A program made the position numbers and the translations under genes. The notes under the pieces are model-generated. The model made no database searches and was not told the DNA's origin. It was given only the letters and a program-made list of their open reading frames with translations. A DNA stretch of 32,261 bases. Origin: Variovorax sp. WDL1 (GTDB lineage: Bacteria; Pseudomonadota; Gammaproteobacteria; Burkholderiales; Burkholderiaceae_C). Positions 7,170 to 14,774 of the stretch are shown one piece after another (within the stretch, counting starts at the first letter, position 1; each line of letters starts with the position of its first letter). The stretch is from the NCBI RefSeq assembly GCF_001541225.1, contig NZ_LMTS01000041.1, positions 7,455 to 39,715 of the forward strand, written 5' to 3'.

Positions 7170-7586
7170 ATGGCAACTGCAAAGAAGGCTCCGGCCAAGA
7201 AAGCGCCTGCAAAGAAGGCTGCTCCCGCGAAGAAGGCCGCACCGGCCAAGAAGGCTGCTCCGGCGAAGAAGGCGGCCCCCGCCAAGAAGGCCGCTCCCGC
7301 GAAGAAGGCTGCTGCGAAGAAGGCGCCCGCCAAGAAGCGCACGCCCAATGCTGCGTTCATGAAGGCCCTGACCCCCAGCCCGGCCCTCGCCGCCGTCGTG
7401 GGTTCGACGCCTCTGCCGCGCACCGCCGTCGTCAGCAAGCTGTGGGACTACATCAAGAAGAACAACCTGCAGGACAAGGCCAACAAGCGCAACATCAACG
7501 CTGACGCCAAGCTGAAGGAAATCTTCGGCAAGCCGCAAGTTTCGATGTTCGAGCTGGCCTCGCTGATCGGCAAGCACGTGAAGTGA
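7170..7586 (+). CDS. Histone-H1-like Lys/Ala repeat protein with C-terminal SWIB domain
   Basis: A 138-residue protein in two parts. Residues 2-50 are a low-complexity tract of AKKAAP/AKKAP repeats, resembling the histone H1-like tails of AlgP or BpH1. Residues about 70-138 form a SWIB/MDM2-like domain (PRTAVVSKLWDYIKKNNLQD, KRNINADAKLKEIFGK, SMFELASLIGKHVK). Such fusions are known in Burkholderiales and suggest a nucleoid-associated DNA-binding role; the partner of the SWIB domain is unknown. ATG 7170 is preceded by AAGGA at 8 nt, ruling out the upstream alternative at 7143. The 195-nt region 6976-7169 before it holds its promoter. A strong terminator follows. Confidence 0.9.
   Translation: MATAKKAPAKKAPAKKAAPAKKAAPAKKAAPAKKAAPAKKAAPAKKAAAKKAPAKKRTPNAAFMKALTPSPALAAVVGSTPLPRTAVVSKLWDYIKKNNLQDKANKRNINADAKLKEIFGKPQVSMFELASLIGKHVK
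7182..7330 (+). repeat. Tandem repeats encoding AKKAAP units
   Basis: Imperfect direct repeats of 12-15 nt of the GCNAAGAAGGCNGCNCC type encode the basic tail. Codon wobble differs between units (CCC, CCG, GCT, GCC), so this is an old, selected repeat rather than a recent slippage product. Unit number is likely to vary between strains. Confidence 0.8.
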
Positions 7587-7614
7587 GCCCCCGAGCGCCT
7601 CAGGTGCTTCATTG

Positions 7615-7641
7615 AAAAAGCCGGCGCAAGCCGGCTTTTTT
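7615..7641. terminator. Bidirectional intrinsic terminator
   Basis: GCCGGC (7620-7625), loop GCAA, GCCGGC (7630-7635) flanked by AAAAA (7615-7619) and TTTTTT (7636-7641). It ends the SWIB gene on the plus strand and can end the convergent thiamine-diphosphate enzyme gene on the minus strand. Confidence 0.9.
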
Positions 7642-7669
7642 CTTGCAGCGGCCCAGTGCTTGCAGCGGC

Positions 7670-9394
7670 TCAGTGGGCGCCTCGCGCCAGCGCTGCCTTG
7701 GTGATGACCGACAGCGTGCCGCGCGTCGTGATCACCTCGGGGTCCAGCGGGATCTCGATCAGCGTGCCCGTATCGGCCGCCAGCGCGCGCAGCAGCGCGG
7801 CCTCGAATTGCGCGGTCTCGGTGACGCGCTCGGCCGCATAGCCGTAGGCGCGGGCCAATGCGCAGAAGTCCGGATTGGCCAGCGCCGTGCCGCTCACCTT
7901 GGCCGGGTACTCGCGCTCCTGGTGCATGCGGATGGTGCCGAACATGCCGTTGTTGAGCAGCACGATGATGCTCTTGCCGCCATGCTGCGAGGCGGTGGCG
8001 AGCTCTTGCCCGTTCATCAGGAAGTCGCCATCGCCCGCGATGGTGAAGGCGATGCGGCCGGTTGCGATGTTCGCCGCGATGCCCGCCGGCACGCCGTAGC
8101 CCATGGCACCGCTGGTCGGTGCCAGCTGCGTCTTGTGACCCTTGGCGAGGCCGTGGTAGCGGAAGTACCGGTGCACCCAGCTTGCGAAGTTGCCAGCTCC
8201 GTTGGTGATGGCCGCATCCGCGGGCAGGTGCTGCTGCAGGGTGCGAACCACCGCCGCCATGTCGACCGCGCCGCGCGGCGACTCGGCCGGCAGTCCGGCA
8301 AGTGCCTGCGGTTCCAGGTTGGCGAGGTAGTCGGCATGCAACTGCGCGGCCCACGGCTCCCAGGGCACTTCGGCCGGGGGGCTCAGCACCTCGAGGCTGC
8401 GCGCCGCTGCGCTCATGCCGGCGTTGATGGCGAGGTCGGCCTGATAGACGCGGTTGAGCTCCTCGGCACTCGCATGGATGTGAACCAGAGTCTGCGCCGG
8501 CCGGGGTGCCTCCAGCAGCGTGTAACCGCCTGTCGTCATCTCGCCCAGGCGGGGCCCGATGGCCAGCACCAGGTCGCTGCGCTTCACATGCTCGGCGAGC
8601 TTGGGATTGATCGCGATGCCTACGTCGCCCGCGTAAAGGGGATGATGGTTGTCGAAGGTGTCCTGGAAGCGGAAAGCGTTCGCCACCGGCAGCTTCCAGC
8701 TTTCGGCAAAGCGCTGCAGCGCCTGCGCCGCCTGCACGGTCCAGCCGCCCCCGCCGGCGATCACCAGCGGGCGCTGCGCCTTCAGAAGCAGCTCGCGCAG
8801 GCTCCGCAGCGCGCCGGGGTCGCTCCAGGGCTGCACGGCCTCGACACGCGCAAGCGGCCGCGCCGAGGTCAAGCTGCGCAGCATGTCCTCGGGCAGCACC
8901 AGCACGACCGGCCCCGGGCGCCCGTTCATCGCGGTCGCAAAGGCGCGCGCCACGTACTCTGGAATGCGGTCGGCATCGTCGATGCGCTCCACGCGCTTGG
9001 CGAAGCCCTTGGTACTGGGCCCGAAGAAGCTGCCGTAGTCGACCTCCTGGAAGGCCTCGCGGTCGCGGAAGTCGCTGCCGACGTCGCCGACGAAAAGCAC
9101 CATCGGCGTCGAGTCCTGAAAGGCGTTGTGCACCCCGATCGACGCGTTGGTCGCCCCCGGCCCGCGCGTCACGAAGCAGATGCCGGGCCGGCCCGTCAGC
9201 TTGCCGTGGGCCTCTGCCATGAAGGCGGCCCCGCCCTCCTGACGGTTGACGACGAAGCGGATGCGCTCGGCGTAAGCGTGGAAGCCGTCGAGCACCGCGA
9301 GGAAGCTTTCGCCCGGCACGCCGAACGCAAGCTCCACGCCTTGCTCGATGAGGCACTCGACGATCAGGTGGCCTGCGGGTTGCGACGAACTCAT
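7670..9394 (-). CDS. Thiamine-diphosphate-dependent enzyme, acetolactate-synthase-like
   Basis: A 574-residue protein with the three domains of the POX/ALS family. The N-terminal domain has the catalytic Glu in RQEGGAAFMAEAHGKLTGR (Glu at about residue 53) and TRGPGATNASIGVHNAF. A central Rossmann-like domain follows, then the C-terminal cofactor domain with the GDGDFLMNGQELATA to NN motif that binds Mg-ThDP. Members include acetolactate synthases, decarboxylases and oxalyl-CoA-type lyases. It is not the housekeeping IlvB because no small subunit (ilvH) follows and it stands alone. The start MSSSQPAG (9394) has AGAGAGG about 10 nt upstream. It is divergent from a TetR regulator, which is the likely controller. 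Substrate unknown. Confidence 0.88.
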   Translation of the reverse strand: MSSSQPAGHLIVECLIEQGVELAFGVPGESFLAVLDGFHAYAERIRFVVNRQEGGAAFMAEAHGKLTGRPGICFVTRGPGATNASIGVHNAFQDSTPMVLFVGDVGSDFRDREAFQEVDYGSFFGPSTKGFAKRVERIDDADRIPEYVARAFATAMNGRPGPVVLVLPEDMLRSLTSARPLARVEAVQPWSDPGALRSLRELLLKAQRPLVIAGGGGWTVQAAQALQRFAESWKLPVANAFRFQDTFDNHHPLYAGDVGIAINPKLAEHVKRSDLVLAIGPRLGEMTTGGYTLLEAPRPAQTLVHIHASAEELNRVYQADLAINAGMSAAARSLEVLSPPAEVPWEPWAAQLHADYLANLEPQALAGLPAESPRGAVDMAAVVRTLQQHLPADAAITNGAGNFASWVHRYFRYHGLAKGHKTQLAPTSGAMGYGVPAGIAANIATGRIAFTIAGDGDFLMNGQELATASQHGGKSIIVLLNNGMFGTIRMHQEREYPAKVSGTALANPDFCALARAYGYAAERVTETAQFEAALLRALAADTGTLIEIPLDPEVITTRGTLSVITKAALARGAH

Positions 9395-9459
9395 GGACGG
9401 GGCGCCTCTCTGCTGCAATATCGAAAGAAGCGGCGATTATCCCCACACCGCACGAACCC

Positions 9460-9487
9460 TTGCCTTAATTCCCCAACTGGTTAAATT
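9460..9487 (+). promoter_or_regulatory. Predicted tetR promoter
   Basis: TTGCCT (9460-9465), 16-nt spacer, TAAATT (9482-9487). Transcription would start within a few bases of the ATG at 9495, giving a nearly leaderless mRNA. The 100-nt divergent region also holds GATAAT on the minus strand (around 9435-9440) as a -10 for the thiamine-diphosphate enzyme, so one bound repressor could cover both. Confidence 0.4.
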
Positions 9488-9494
9488 GCATGCC

Positions 9495-10142
9495 ATGAAG
9501 ACGCCGCCGACCGCGCCCATCGAACCTCGCTCGCGCGACGCCGACCGATCACAGCTCGCGATCCTCGACTCGGCCCGCGACGAGTTCGCGCAGCGCGGCC
9601 TGGCCGGCGCGCGCATGGACAGCATCGCCGCGCGCGCAGGACTCAACAAGCGCCTGATCTACTACTACTTCGGCAGCAAGGATGACCTGTTCCTCGCCGT
9701 GCTCGAGCGCACCTATGCCGACATTCGCGATGCCGAGCAGCAACTGCACCTGGACGAGGTCGAACCGGTGGAAGCGATCCGGCGCCTGGTCTCCTTCACC
9801 TGGCACTACTACCTGGACCACCCCGAGTTCATCACGCTGCTGAACAGCGAGAACCTGCATCGCGCCGCACACCTCAAGCGCTCCGGGCGCATCCAGGAAA
9901 TGAACTCGCCGCTGGTCCAGCTGCTCGACGGCGTGCTCGAGCGCGGGCGGCGCGAGAAGCTCTTCCGCGCCGGCATCGATCCGGTGCAGCTCTACATCTC
10001 GATCGCTGCGCTCTGCTACTTCTACCTGTCGAACAACGATACGCTTTCGGCCATCTTCGGCCGCGACCTGCGCGCACCGAAGGCGATGGCGCAGCGCCTG
10101 TCGCACATGACCGATCTCGTGCTGGGCTACGTCCTGCACTGA
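9495..10142 (+). CDS. TetR/AcrR-family transcriptional regulator
   Basis: 215 residues. The N-terminal HTH is typical: ILDSARDEFAQRGLAGARMD, SIAARAGLNKRLIYYYFGSK, DDLFLAVLERTY, with the YYYFGSKDDL recognition-helix end diagnostic for TetR. The C-terminal ligand domain resembles the TetR_C_33/YbiH-like class (FTWHYYLDHPEFITLLNSEN). ATG 9495 follows an AT-rich segment. Target genes are probably the divergent thiamine-diphosphate enzyme and possibly the large cluster downstream, whose promoter begins 26 nt after this gene; neither is proven. Ligand unknown. Confidence 0.92.
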   Translation: MKTPPTAPIEPRSRDADRSQLAILDSARDEFAQRGLAGARMDSIAARAGLNKRLIYYYFGSKDDLFLAVLERTYADIRDAEQQLHLDEVEPVEAIRRLVSFTWHYYLDHPEFITLLNSENLHRAAHLKRSGRIQEMNSPLVQLLDGVLERGRREKLFRAGIDPVQLYISIAALCYFYLSNNDTLSAIFGRDLRAPKAMAQRLSHMTDLVLGYVLH

Positions 10143-10168
10143 TACGGGTATCTCCTAGGGCGGAGCCG

Positions 10169-10198
10169 TTGACGGGCTCGTGAACCGCTTCCTAGAAT
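10169..10198 (+). promoter_or_regulatory. Sigma-70 promoter of the central catabolic cluster
   Basis: TTGACG (10169-10174), 18-nt spacer, TAGAAT (10193-10198). Good match in both boxes; predicted start near 10205, leaving a leader of about 65 nt to the GTG start at 10270. The -10 box overlaps a three-half-site operator. Confidence 0.7.
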
Positions 10199-10223
10199 TG
10201 CCAATTCACTTTTTGGTGAATTG
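10195..10223. promoter_or_regulatory. Three-half-site operator on the cluster promoter
   Basis: Three copies of one half-site: GAATTG (10195-10200), inverted CAATTCAC (10202-10209) and GTGAATTG (10216-10223). Copies 1 and 2 are a perfect inverted pair with a 1-nt spacer; copies 2 and 3 are a perfect 8-bp inverted pair with a 6-nt spacer. The array covers the -10 box and transcription start, a classical repressor position, and may let a dimer choose between two alternative pairings. The regulator is not identifiable from the window; the TetR product of 9495-10142 is the nearest candidate. Confidence 0.65.
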
Positions 10224-10269
10224 CAGTTCCGGCTTCGCCGTTCAGTCCACGCCTATAGGAAGAGACACC

Positions 10270-11244
10270 GTGCCCATCACCACCCGCCGCCACGCCCTCG
10301 TCGCCACGCTGGCCTTCTGCACCGCACTCGGCGCGGCGGCGCAGGGCGCCTACCCCAACAAGCCGATCCGCGTGATCGTCCCCTTCGCCGCCGGCAGCAC
10401 CACCGACATCATTGCCCGCGCCATCGCCGACAAGATGGGCGCCAGCATGGGCCAGACACTGGTGATCGACAACCGCGGCGGCGCCAGCGGCACCATCGGC
10501 CAGCAGGCGGTGGCGACGGCAGCGCCGGACGGCTACACGATCATGATCCACTCGTCCTCGCACACGGTCAGCCCCTCGACCTTCGCCAAGCTGCCCTTCG
10601 ACACGGTGGGAGACTTCGCCGGCGTCACGCCGATCTCCTCGCTGCCCAACGCGCTGGTGATCTCGCCCTCGAAGAACATCAAGACGCTCAAGGACCTGAT
10701 CGCGGCTGCCAAGGCCAAGCCCGGCAGCGTCAACTTCGCCTCGGCGGGCCAGGGCAGCGCCACGCACCTGAACGCCGAGAAGTTCAAGATGGCGGCCAAC
10801 ATCGACGCCACCAACATCCCCTTCAAGGGCTCGGCCGAAGCGGTGACCGAGGTGCTGGCCGGCCGCGTCGACTACTACTTCTCGCCCATTGCCCCGGTGA
10901 TCGGCCAGATCAAGGACGGCCAGCTGCTGGCGCTGGCCGTGGGCTCGCCCAAGCGCGCCGCCGCCTTGCCCGACGTGCCCACCACCGCCGAGGCCGGCGT
11001 GCCCGGTTCGGAGTTCAACTTCTGGATCGGCATGATGGCGCCGGCCAAGACGCCGCGAGACATCGTCAACCGCCTGCACGACGAAGTGGTGAAGGCACTC
11101 GCGAGTCCCGAGGTCAAGGAGCGCTTCCTCAAGCTGGGCGCCGATGCCTGGACCCTCAAGCCGGAGCAGTTCGACGCCTACATCAAGGAAGAGATCGCCA
11201 GCAACGCCAAGCTGGTGAAGGCCGCCGGCCTGACGCCCCAGTGA
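10270..11244 (+). CDS. Bug-family periplasmic solute receptor (first copy)
   Basis: Periplasmic binding protein of the tripartite tricarboxylate transporter (TTT) class, 324 residues. It has an N-terminal export signal (RRHALVATLAFCTALGAAAQG), then YPNKPIRVIVPFAAGSTTDIIAR, the ligand-loop motif of Bug proteins, and later VNFASAGQGSATHLNAE and PDVPTTAEAGVPG, both family signatures. The start is GTG 10270, with AGGA 9 nt upstream, rather than a longer in-frame ORF that lacks a signal peptide. It heads the cluster, directly behind the operator-controlled promoter, but is separated from the permease genes tctBA by four enzyme genes. Bug proteins typically bind carboxylates; ligand unknown. Confidence 0.93.
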   Translation: MPITTRRHALVATLAFCTALGAAAQGAYPNKPIRVIVPFAAGSTTDIIARAIADKMGASMGQTLVIDNRGGASGTIGQQAVATAAPDGYTIMIHSSSHTVSPSTFAKLPFDTVGDFAGVTPISSLPNALVISPSKNIKTLKDLIAAAKAKPGSVNFASAGQGSATHLNAEKFKMAANIDATNIPFKGSAEAVTEVLAGRVDYYFSPIAPVIGQIKDGQLLALAVGSPKRAAALPDVPTTAEAGVPGSEFNFWIGMMAPAKTPRDIVNRLHDEVVKALASPEVKERFLKLGADAWTLKPEQFDAYIKEEIASNAKLVKAAGLTPQ

Positions 11245-11295
11245 CCTCCCGCGCATTTCCCCAGAACCCCTTCTTCATTCGGCAGACCTTCTGAC

Positions 11296-12459
11296 ATGGC
11301 CACCCAACGACTCGGACTCATCATGCACGGCGTCACCGGACGCATGGGCATGAACCAGCATCTCATCCGCTCCATCTGCGCGATCCGCGCGCAGGGCGGC
11401 GTCACCCTTTCCAACGGCGACCGCGTGATGCCGGATCCGATCCTGATCGGCCGCAACGCCGAGAAGATCGAGGCGCTGGCCAGGGCGCACGGCGTCGAGC
11501 GCTGGGGCACCGACCTGGACGCCGCGCTGGAGAACAAGGACGACACCCTCTTCTTCGACGCCGGCACCACCCAGATGCGCCCCACCCTGCTGGCCAAGGC
11601 GATCCGCGCCGGCAAGCATGTCTACTGCGAAAAGCCGATCGCGACCAATCTCAACGAGGCGGTCGAGATCGCGCGCCTGGCCCAGGGCTCGGGCCTGAAG
11701 CACGGCGCGGTGCAGGACAAGCTGTTCCTGCCCGGCCTGCGCAAGCTCGACATGCTGCGCCGCGCCGGCTTCTTCGGCCGCATGCTGTCGGTGCGCCTGG
11801 AATTCGGCTACTGGGTGTTCGAGGGCGACCTGCAGCCGATCCAGCGCCCCTCGTGGAACTACCGCAAGGAAGACGGCGGCGGCATGATCCTGGACATGAT
11901 GTGCCACTGGCGCTATGTGCTGGACAACCTGTTCGGCGAAGTGCAATCGGTCTCGTGCATCGGCGCGACGCACATCCCGAAGCGCTGGGACGAGAACGGC
12001 CAGCCCTACGAAGCCACCGCGGACGACGCGGCCTATGCGACCTGCGAACTGCGCGGCCACGGCGGCGAGCCGGTGATCGCCCAGCTCAACATGAGCTGGG
12101 CCACGCGAGTGCGGCGGGACGACCTGGTGACCTTCCACGTGGACGGCACCGACGGCTCCGCGGTTGCGGGCCTGTCGTCCTGCCGGGCGCAGTCGCGCGT
12201 CGCCACGCCGCGGCCGGTGTGGAACCCGGACGAGAAGCAGACCATGAACTTCCTCGACCAGTGGCAGGAGATCCCCGACTCGCAGATCTACGACAACGGG
12301 TTCAAGATCCAGTGGGAGCATTTCATCCGCCATGTGGTCGAGAACGCGCCGTACAAGTGGACGCTGCCCGAGGGTGCCAAGGGCGTGCAGCTGGTCGAGG
12401 CCGCGCTCGAATCGTGGCAGGACCGCCGCTGGATCGACGTGCCGGAACTGAACATCTGA
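11296..12459 (+). CDS. Gfo/Idh/MocA-family NAD(P)-dependent oxidoreductase
   Basis: 387 residues. An N-terminal nucleotide-binding Rossmann fold (LGLIMHGVTGRMGMNQH) is followed by the family's catalytic motif CEKPIATNLNEA (EKP) and by EDGGGMILDMMCHWRYVLD, where Asp and His correspond to the conserved DxxxH of sugar dehydrogenases. These enzymes oxidise a hydroxyl of sugars, cyclitols or their acids, often at C3. The insertion of about 25 residues between the dinucleotide loop and the second strand is longer than usual. It lies 51 nt behind the first receptor and 7 nt before the DUF993 gene, so it is co-transcribed. It is the likely oxidation step of the pathway. Confidence 0.92.
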   Translation: MATQRLGLIMHGVTGRMGMNQHLIRSICAIRAQGGVTLSNGDRVMPDPILIGRNAEKIEALARAHGVERWGTDLDAALENKDDTLFFDAGTTQMRPTLLAKAIRAGKHVYCEKPIATNLNEAVEIARLAQGSGLKHGAVQDKLFLPGLRKLDMLRRAGFFGRMLSVRLEFGYWVFEGDLQPIQRPSWNYRKEDGGGMILDMMCHWRYVLDNLFGEVQSVSCIGATHIPKRWDENGQPYEATADDAAYATCELRGHGGEPVIAQLNMSWATRVRRDDLVTFHVDGTDGSAVAGLSSCRAQSRVATPRPVWNPDEKQTMNFLDQWQEIPDSQIYDNGFKIQWEHFIRHVVENAPYKWTLPEGAKGVQLVEAALESWQDRRWIDVPELNI

Positions 12460-12466
12460 GGTGTCG

Positions 12467-13723
12467 ATGGCTCTCTCGCTGACCCTCCCCGCAGGCGGCG
12501 GCACGCTCGCCCCCTACACGTTGCGCGGCACGGCCCCCCTCAAGCCGCCGCCGGGCAACAATGTTGCCCCCCACGCTTCGCTGCCCCCAGAGGGGGGCTT
12601 CGGTGGCTTGGGGCGGCCCGGCGCCGCCTCGTTCAACCGCATCGCCTACTCGGCCGCGCACGTGGTGGCCGACCCGCTGGCGGCAATCGACCCGTGGCTG
12701 CAATGCGCCGTCGACTGGGACACCACCATCGCCTATCGCCGCCATCTGTGGTCGCTCGGACTGGGCGTGGCCGAGGCCATGGACACGGCGCAGCGCGGCA
12801 TGGGACTGGACTGGCCGACCTCGCTGGAGCTGATCCGCCGCTCGCTCGAGGCGGCCAAGGACGTGCCCGGCGCCCTGGTCGCATCGGGCTGCGGCACCGA
12901 CCACCTGAGCCTCATCGACGCGAAGAGCGTCGACGACGTGATCCGCGCCTACGAGGAGCAGATGGCGGCCATCGAGGCACTGGGGGGCAAGCTGATCGTG
13001 ATGGCCAGCCGCGCTCTGGCCCATGTGGCAAGAAGCCCGGCCGACTACGAGCGCGTCTACGACCGGATCCTCTCGCAGGCGAGGCAGCCCGTGATCCTGC
13101 ATTGGCTTGGCGACATGTTCGATCCCGCGCTGGCAGGGTACTGGGGCACGAAGGATGTCGATGCGGCCATGGACACCGCCCTGGGCATCATCGCGGCCCA
13201 CCCGCACAAGGTGGACGGCATCAAGATCTCGCTGCTGGACAAGGACAAGGAAATCGCGATGCGCCGCCGGCTGCCGGCCGGAGTGCGCATGTACACGGGC
13301 GACGACTTCAACTACGCCGAGCTGATCGCCGGCGACGGGCATGGCAGCGAGCCGACGCACGGCAAGAGCGATGCGCTGCTGGGCATTTTCGATGCCATCG
13401 CGCCGGCAGCCAGTGCCGCGCTGGGCGAGCTGGCCCAGGGCAACCATGAGAAGTTCCATGCCATCCTCGGCCCCACCGTGCCGCTGTCGCGCCACATCTT
13501 CGCGGCGCCCACGCGCTTCTACAAGACGGGCGTGGTCTTCATGGCCTGGCTCAACGGCCATCAGAAGCACTTCACGATGGTGGGTGGGCAGCAGAGCACG
13601 CGCTCGCTGCAGCACCTGGCCGAGCTGTTCCGGCTGGCTGACGCGGCCAATCTGCTGGAGCAGCCCGAGCTCGCGGTCGCGCGCATGAAGACGCTGCTGG
13701 CCTTCCACGGCATCGGGGACTGA
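12467..13723 (+). CDS. DUF993 family, DapA-superfamily aldolase-like protein with an internal repeat-derived insert
   Basis: 418 residues. The body from FNRIAYSAAHVVADPLA onward is a TIM-barrel like dihydrodipicolinate synthase: YRRHLWSLGLGVAEAMDTAQ, ASGCGTDHL, LHWLGDMFDPALAGYWG, and KVDGIKISLLDK, whose Lys is placed like the Schiff-base lysine of the superfamily. Between the N-terminal strand (LTLPAGGGTLAPYTLRGT) and the body is a Pro/Gly-rich stretch of about 37 residues, with a core reading PHASLPPEGGFGGLGRPGA, that is encoded by a GC-rich repeat (separate entry). Start ATG 12467 has GAGG 5 nt upstream. A retro-aldol or lyase role on a keto-sugar derivative is inferred; no member's reaction is known to me. 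Confidence 0.85.
   Translation: MALSLTLPAGGGTLAPYTLRGTAPLKPPPGNNVAPHASLPPEGGFGGLGRPGAASFNRIAYSAAHVVADPLAAIDPWLQCAVDWDTTIAYRRHLWSLGLGVAEAMDTAQRGMGLDWPTSLELIRRSLEAAKDVPGALVASGCGTDHLSLIDAKSVDDVIRAYEEQMAAIEALGGKLIVMASRALAHVARSPADYERVYDRILSQARQPVILHWLGDMFDPALAGYWGTKDVDAAMDTALGIIAAHPHKVDGIKISLLDKDKEIAMRRRLPAGVRMYTGDDFNYAELIAGDGHGSEPTHGKSDALLGIFDAIAPAASAALGELAQGNHEKFHAILGPTVPLSRHIFAAPTRFYKTGVVFMAWLNGHQKHFTMVGGQQSTRSLQHLAELFRLADAANLLEQPELAVARMKTLLAFHGIGD
12554..12632 (+). repeat. GC-rich palindromic repeat, copy A, inside the DUF993 gene
   Basis: From 12566 the sequence runs CCCCCCACGCT, TCGCTGCCCCC, AGAGGGGGGC, then GGCTTGGGGCGGCCCGGCG. The same blocks in the same order occur on the minus strand at 25280-25352 (copy B), with about 15-18 extra bases there. 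Internal pairing CCCCC/GGGGG forms a hairpin. Just upstream GGGCAACA/TGTTGCCC (12553-12569) is a further perfect dyad around one A. The element keeps the frame open and contributes residues to the protein. Confidence 0.8.
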
Positions 13724-13748
13724 AGCACAAACCCAGGCGGATCGCACC

Positions 13749-14771
13749 ATGCAGTTGCCCGATCGCATCGAAGACCTCGAACACCTCGAGGAACTGCTGT
13801 CCCGGCCCTCCGAGGCACTGGTGCAGACCTTGGAACGAGTCGACGGTGACATCCTGGTGCTTGGCGTGGGCGGCAAGATGGGCCCCACGCTGGCGCGCAT
13901 GGCCAGGCGGGCGAGCCCCGGGCGGCGCGTGATCGGGGTGGCGCGCTTCTCAGAGGTGGGCTTGCGTGAGCGCCTGGAGGCACAGGGCATCGAGTGCATC
14001 GAGGCAGACCTGCTCTCTCGCGAAGCGCTGGCCGGCCTGCCGGATGCGCCCAATGTCGTCTTCATGGCCGGGCGCAAGTTCGGTTCCTCGGGCAGCGAAT
14101 GGCTGACCTGGGCCATGAACGCCCACGTGCCGGCGCTGGTGGCCGAGCGCTTTCGACATGCGCGCATCGTGGCCTTCTCCACCGCCTGCGTGTACCCCTT
14201 TGCCGATGTGCGCGGGCCGGGCGCGCGCGAAGAGGTGCCGCCCACGCCGCCGCCGGGCGAGTACGCGAACTCCTGCGTCGCGCGCGAGCGCTTGTTCGAG
14301 CACTTCTCGCACCTTCACCAGACGCCGGGACGGCTGATCCGCCTTTCCTACGCGATCGACATGCGCTACGGCGTGCTGCACGACCTCGCGCAGAAGCTGG
14401 TCGCGCGTGAACCCATCGACCTGACGATGGGCCACGCCAACATCATCTGGCAGGGCGAGGCCAACGATTGGACACTGCGCGCGCTGGCGCACTGCGACAC
14501 GCCGACCTCGCCGCTCAACCTCAGCGGCCCCGCGATCGCCGTGCGCGAGGCAGCTCAGGAGCTGGCGCAGCGCCTCGGTGTCGAAGCGGTCTTCACCGGC
14601 CGGGAGGCCGACACGGCCTGGCTGATCGACTGCACGCGCGCGTTCGAGCTCTTCGGCCCGCAACAGGTCACGCTGGGGCGCATGCTGGACTGGACGGCCG
14701 ACTGGGTGCGCCGCGGCATGGCGAGCCTGAACAAACCCACCCACTTCGAAGCCCGCGACGGCAGATACTGA
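13749..14771 (+). CDS. NAD-dependent epimerase/dehydratase-like protein (extended SDR)
   Basis: 340 residues with an extended short-chain dehydrogenase fold: nucleotide loop ILVLGVGGKMGPTLARMARR, VVFMAGRKFGSSG, FSTACVYPF (Ser/Thr of the active site), and later WQGEANDWTLRALAHC and LNLSGPAIAVREAAQEL. The usual catalytic YxxxK reads YANSC here, so the lysine is replaced by Cys, which argues against a standard redox mechanism or for a shifted role. It follows DUF993 by 25 nt and precedes the next gene by 3 nt, clearly in the same operon. Likely acts on a nucleotide-free sugar derivative; activity unknown. Confidence 0.85.
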   Translation: MQLPDRIEDLEHLEELLSRPSEALVQTLERVDGDILVLGVGGKMGPTLARMARRASPGRRVIGVARFSEVGLRERLEAQGIECIEADLLSREALAGLPDAPNVVFMAGRKFGSSGSEWLTWAMNAHVPALVAERFRHARIVAFSTACVYPFADVRGPGAREEVPPTPPPGEYANSCVARERLFEHFSHLHQTPGRLIRLSYAIDMRYGVLHDLAQKLVAREPIDLTMGHANIIWQGEANDWTLRALAHCDTPTSPLNLSGPAIAVREAAQELAQRLGVEAVFTGREADTAWLIDCTRAFELFGPQQVTLGRMLDWTADWVRRGMASLNKPTHFEARDGRY

Positions 14772-14774
14772 GCC

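Noticed and set aside
7182..7330. Regular repeats considered as CRISPR or minisatellite
   Set aside because: Units of 12-15 nt encode a basic protein tail in frame, with wobble variation and no spacers.
7164..9446. 760-codon minus-strand frame covering the SWIB gene and the thiamine-diphosphate gene
   Set aside because: Arg/Ala/Gly-rich out-of-frame translation spanning two real genes and the terminator between them.
10192..11256. 354-codon minus-strand frame opposite the first receptor
   Set aside because: Antisense shadow; the plus-strand signal peptide, ribosome binding site and Bug motifs are decisive.
12323..14245. 640-codon minus-strand frame opposite the DUF993 and SDR genes
   Set aside because: Crosses gene borders and lacks domain motifs; both underlying plus-strand genes are well supported.
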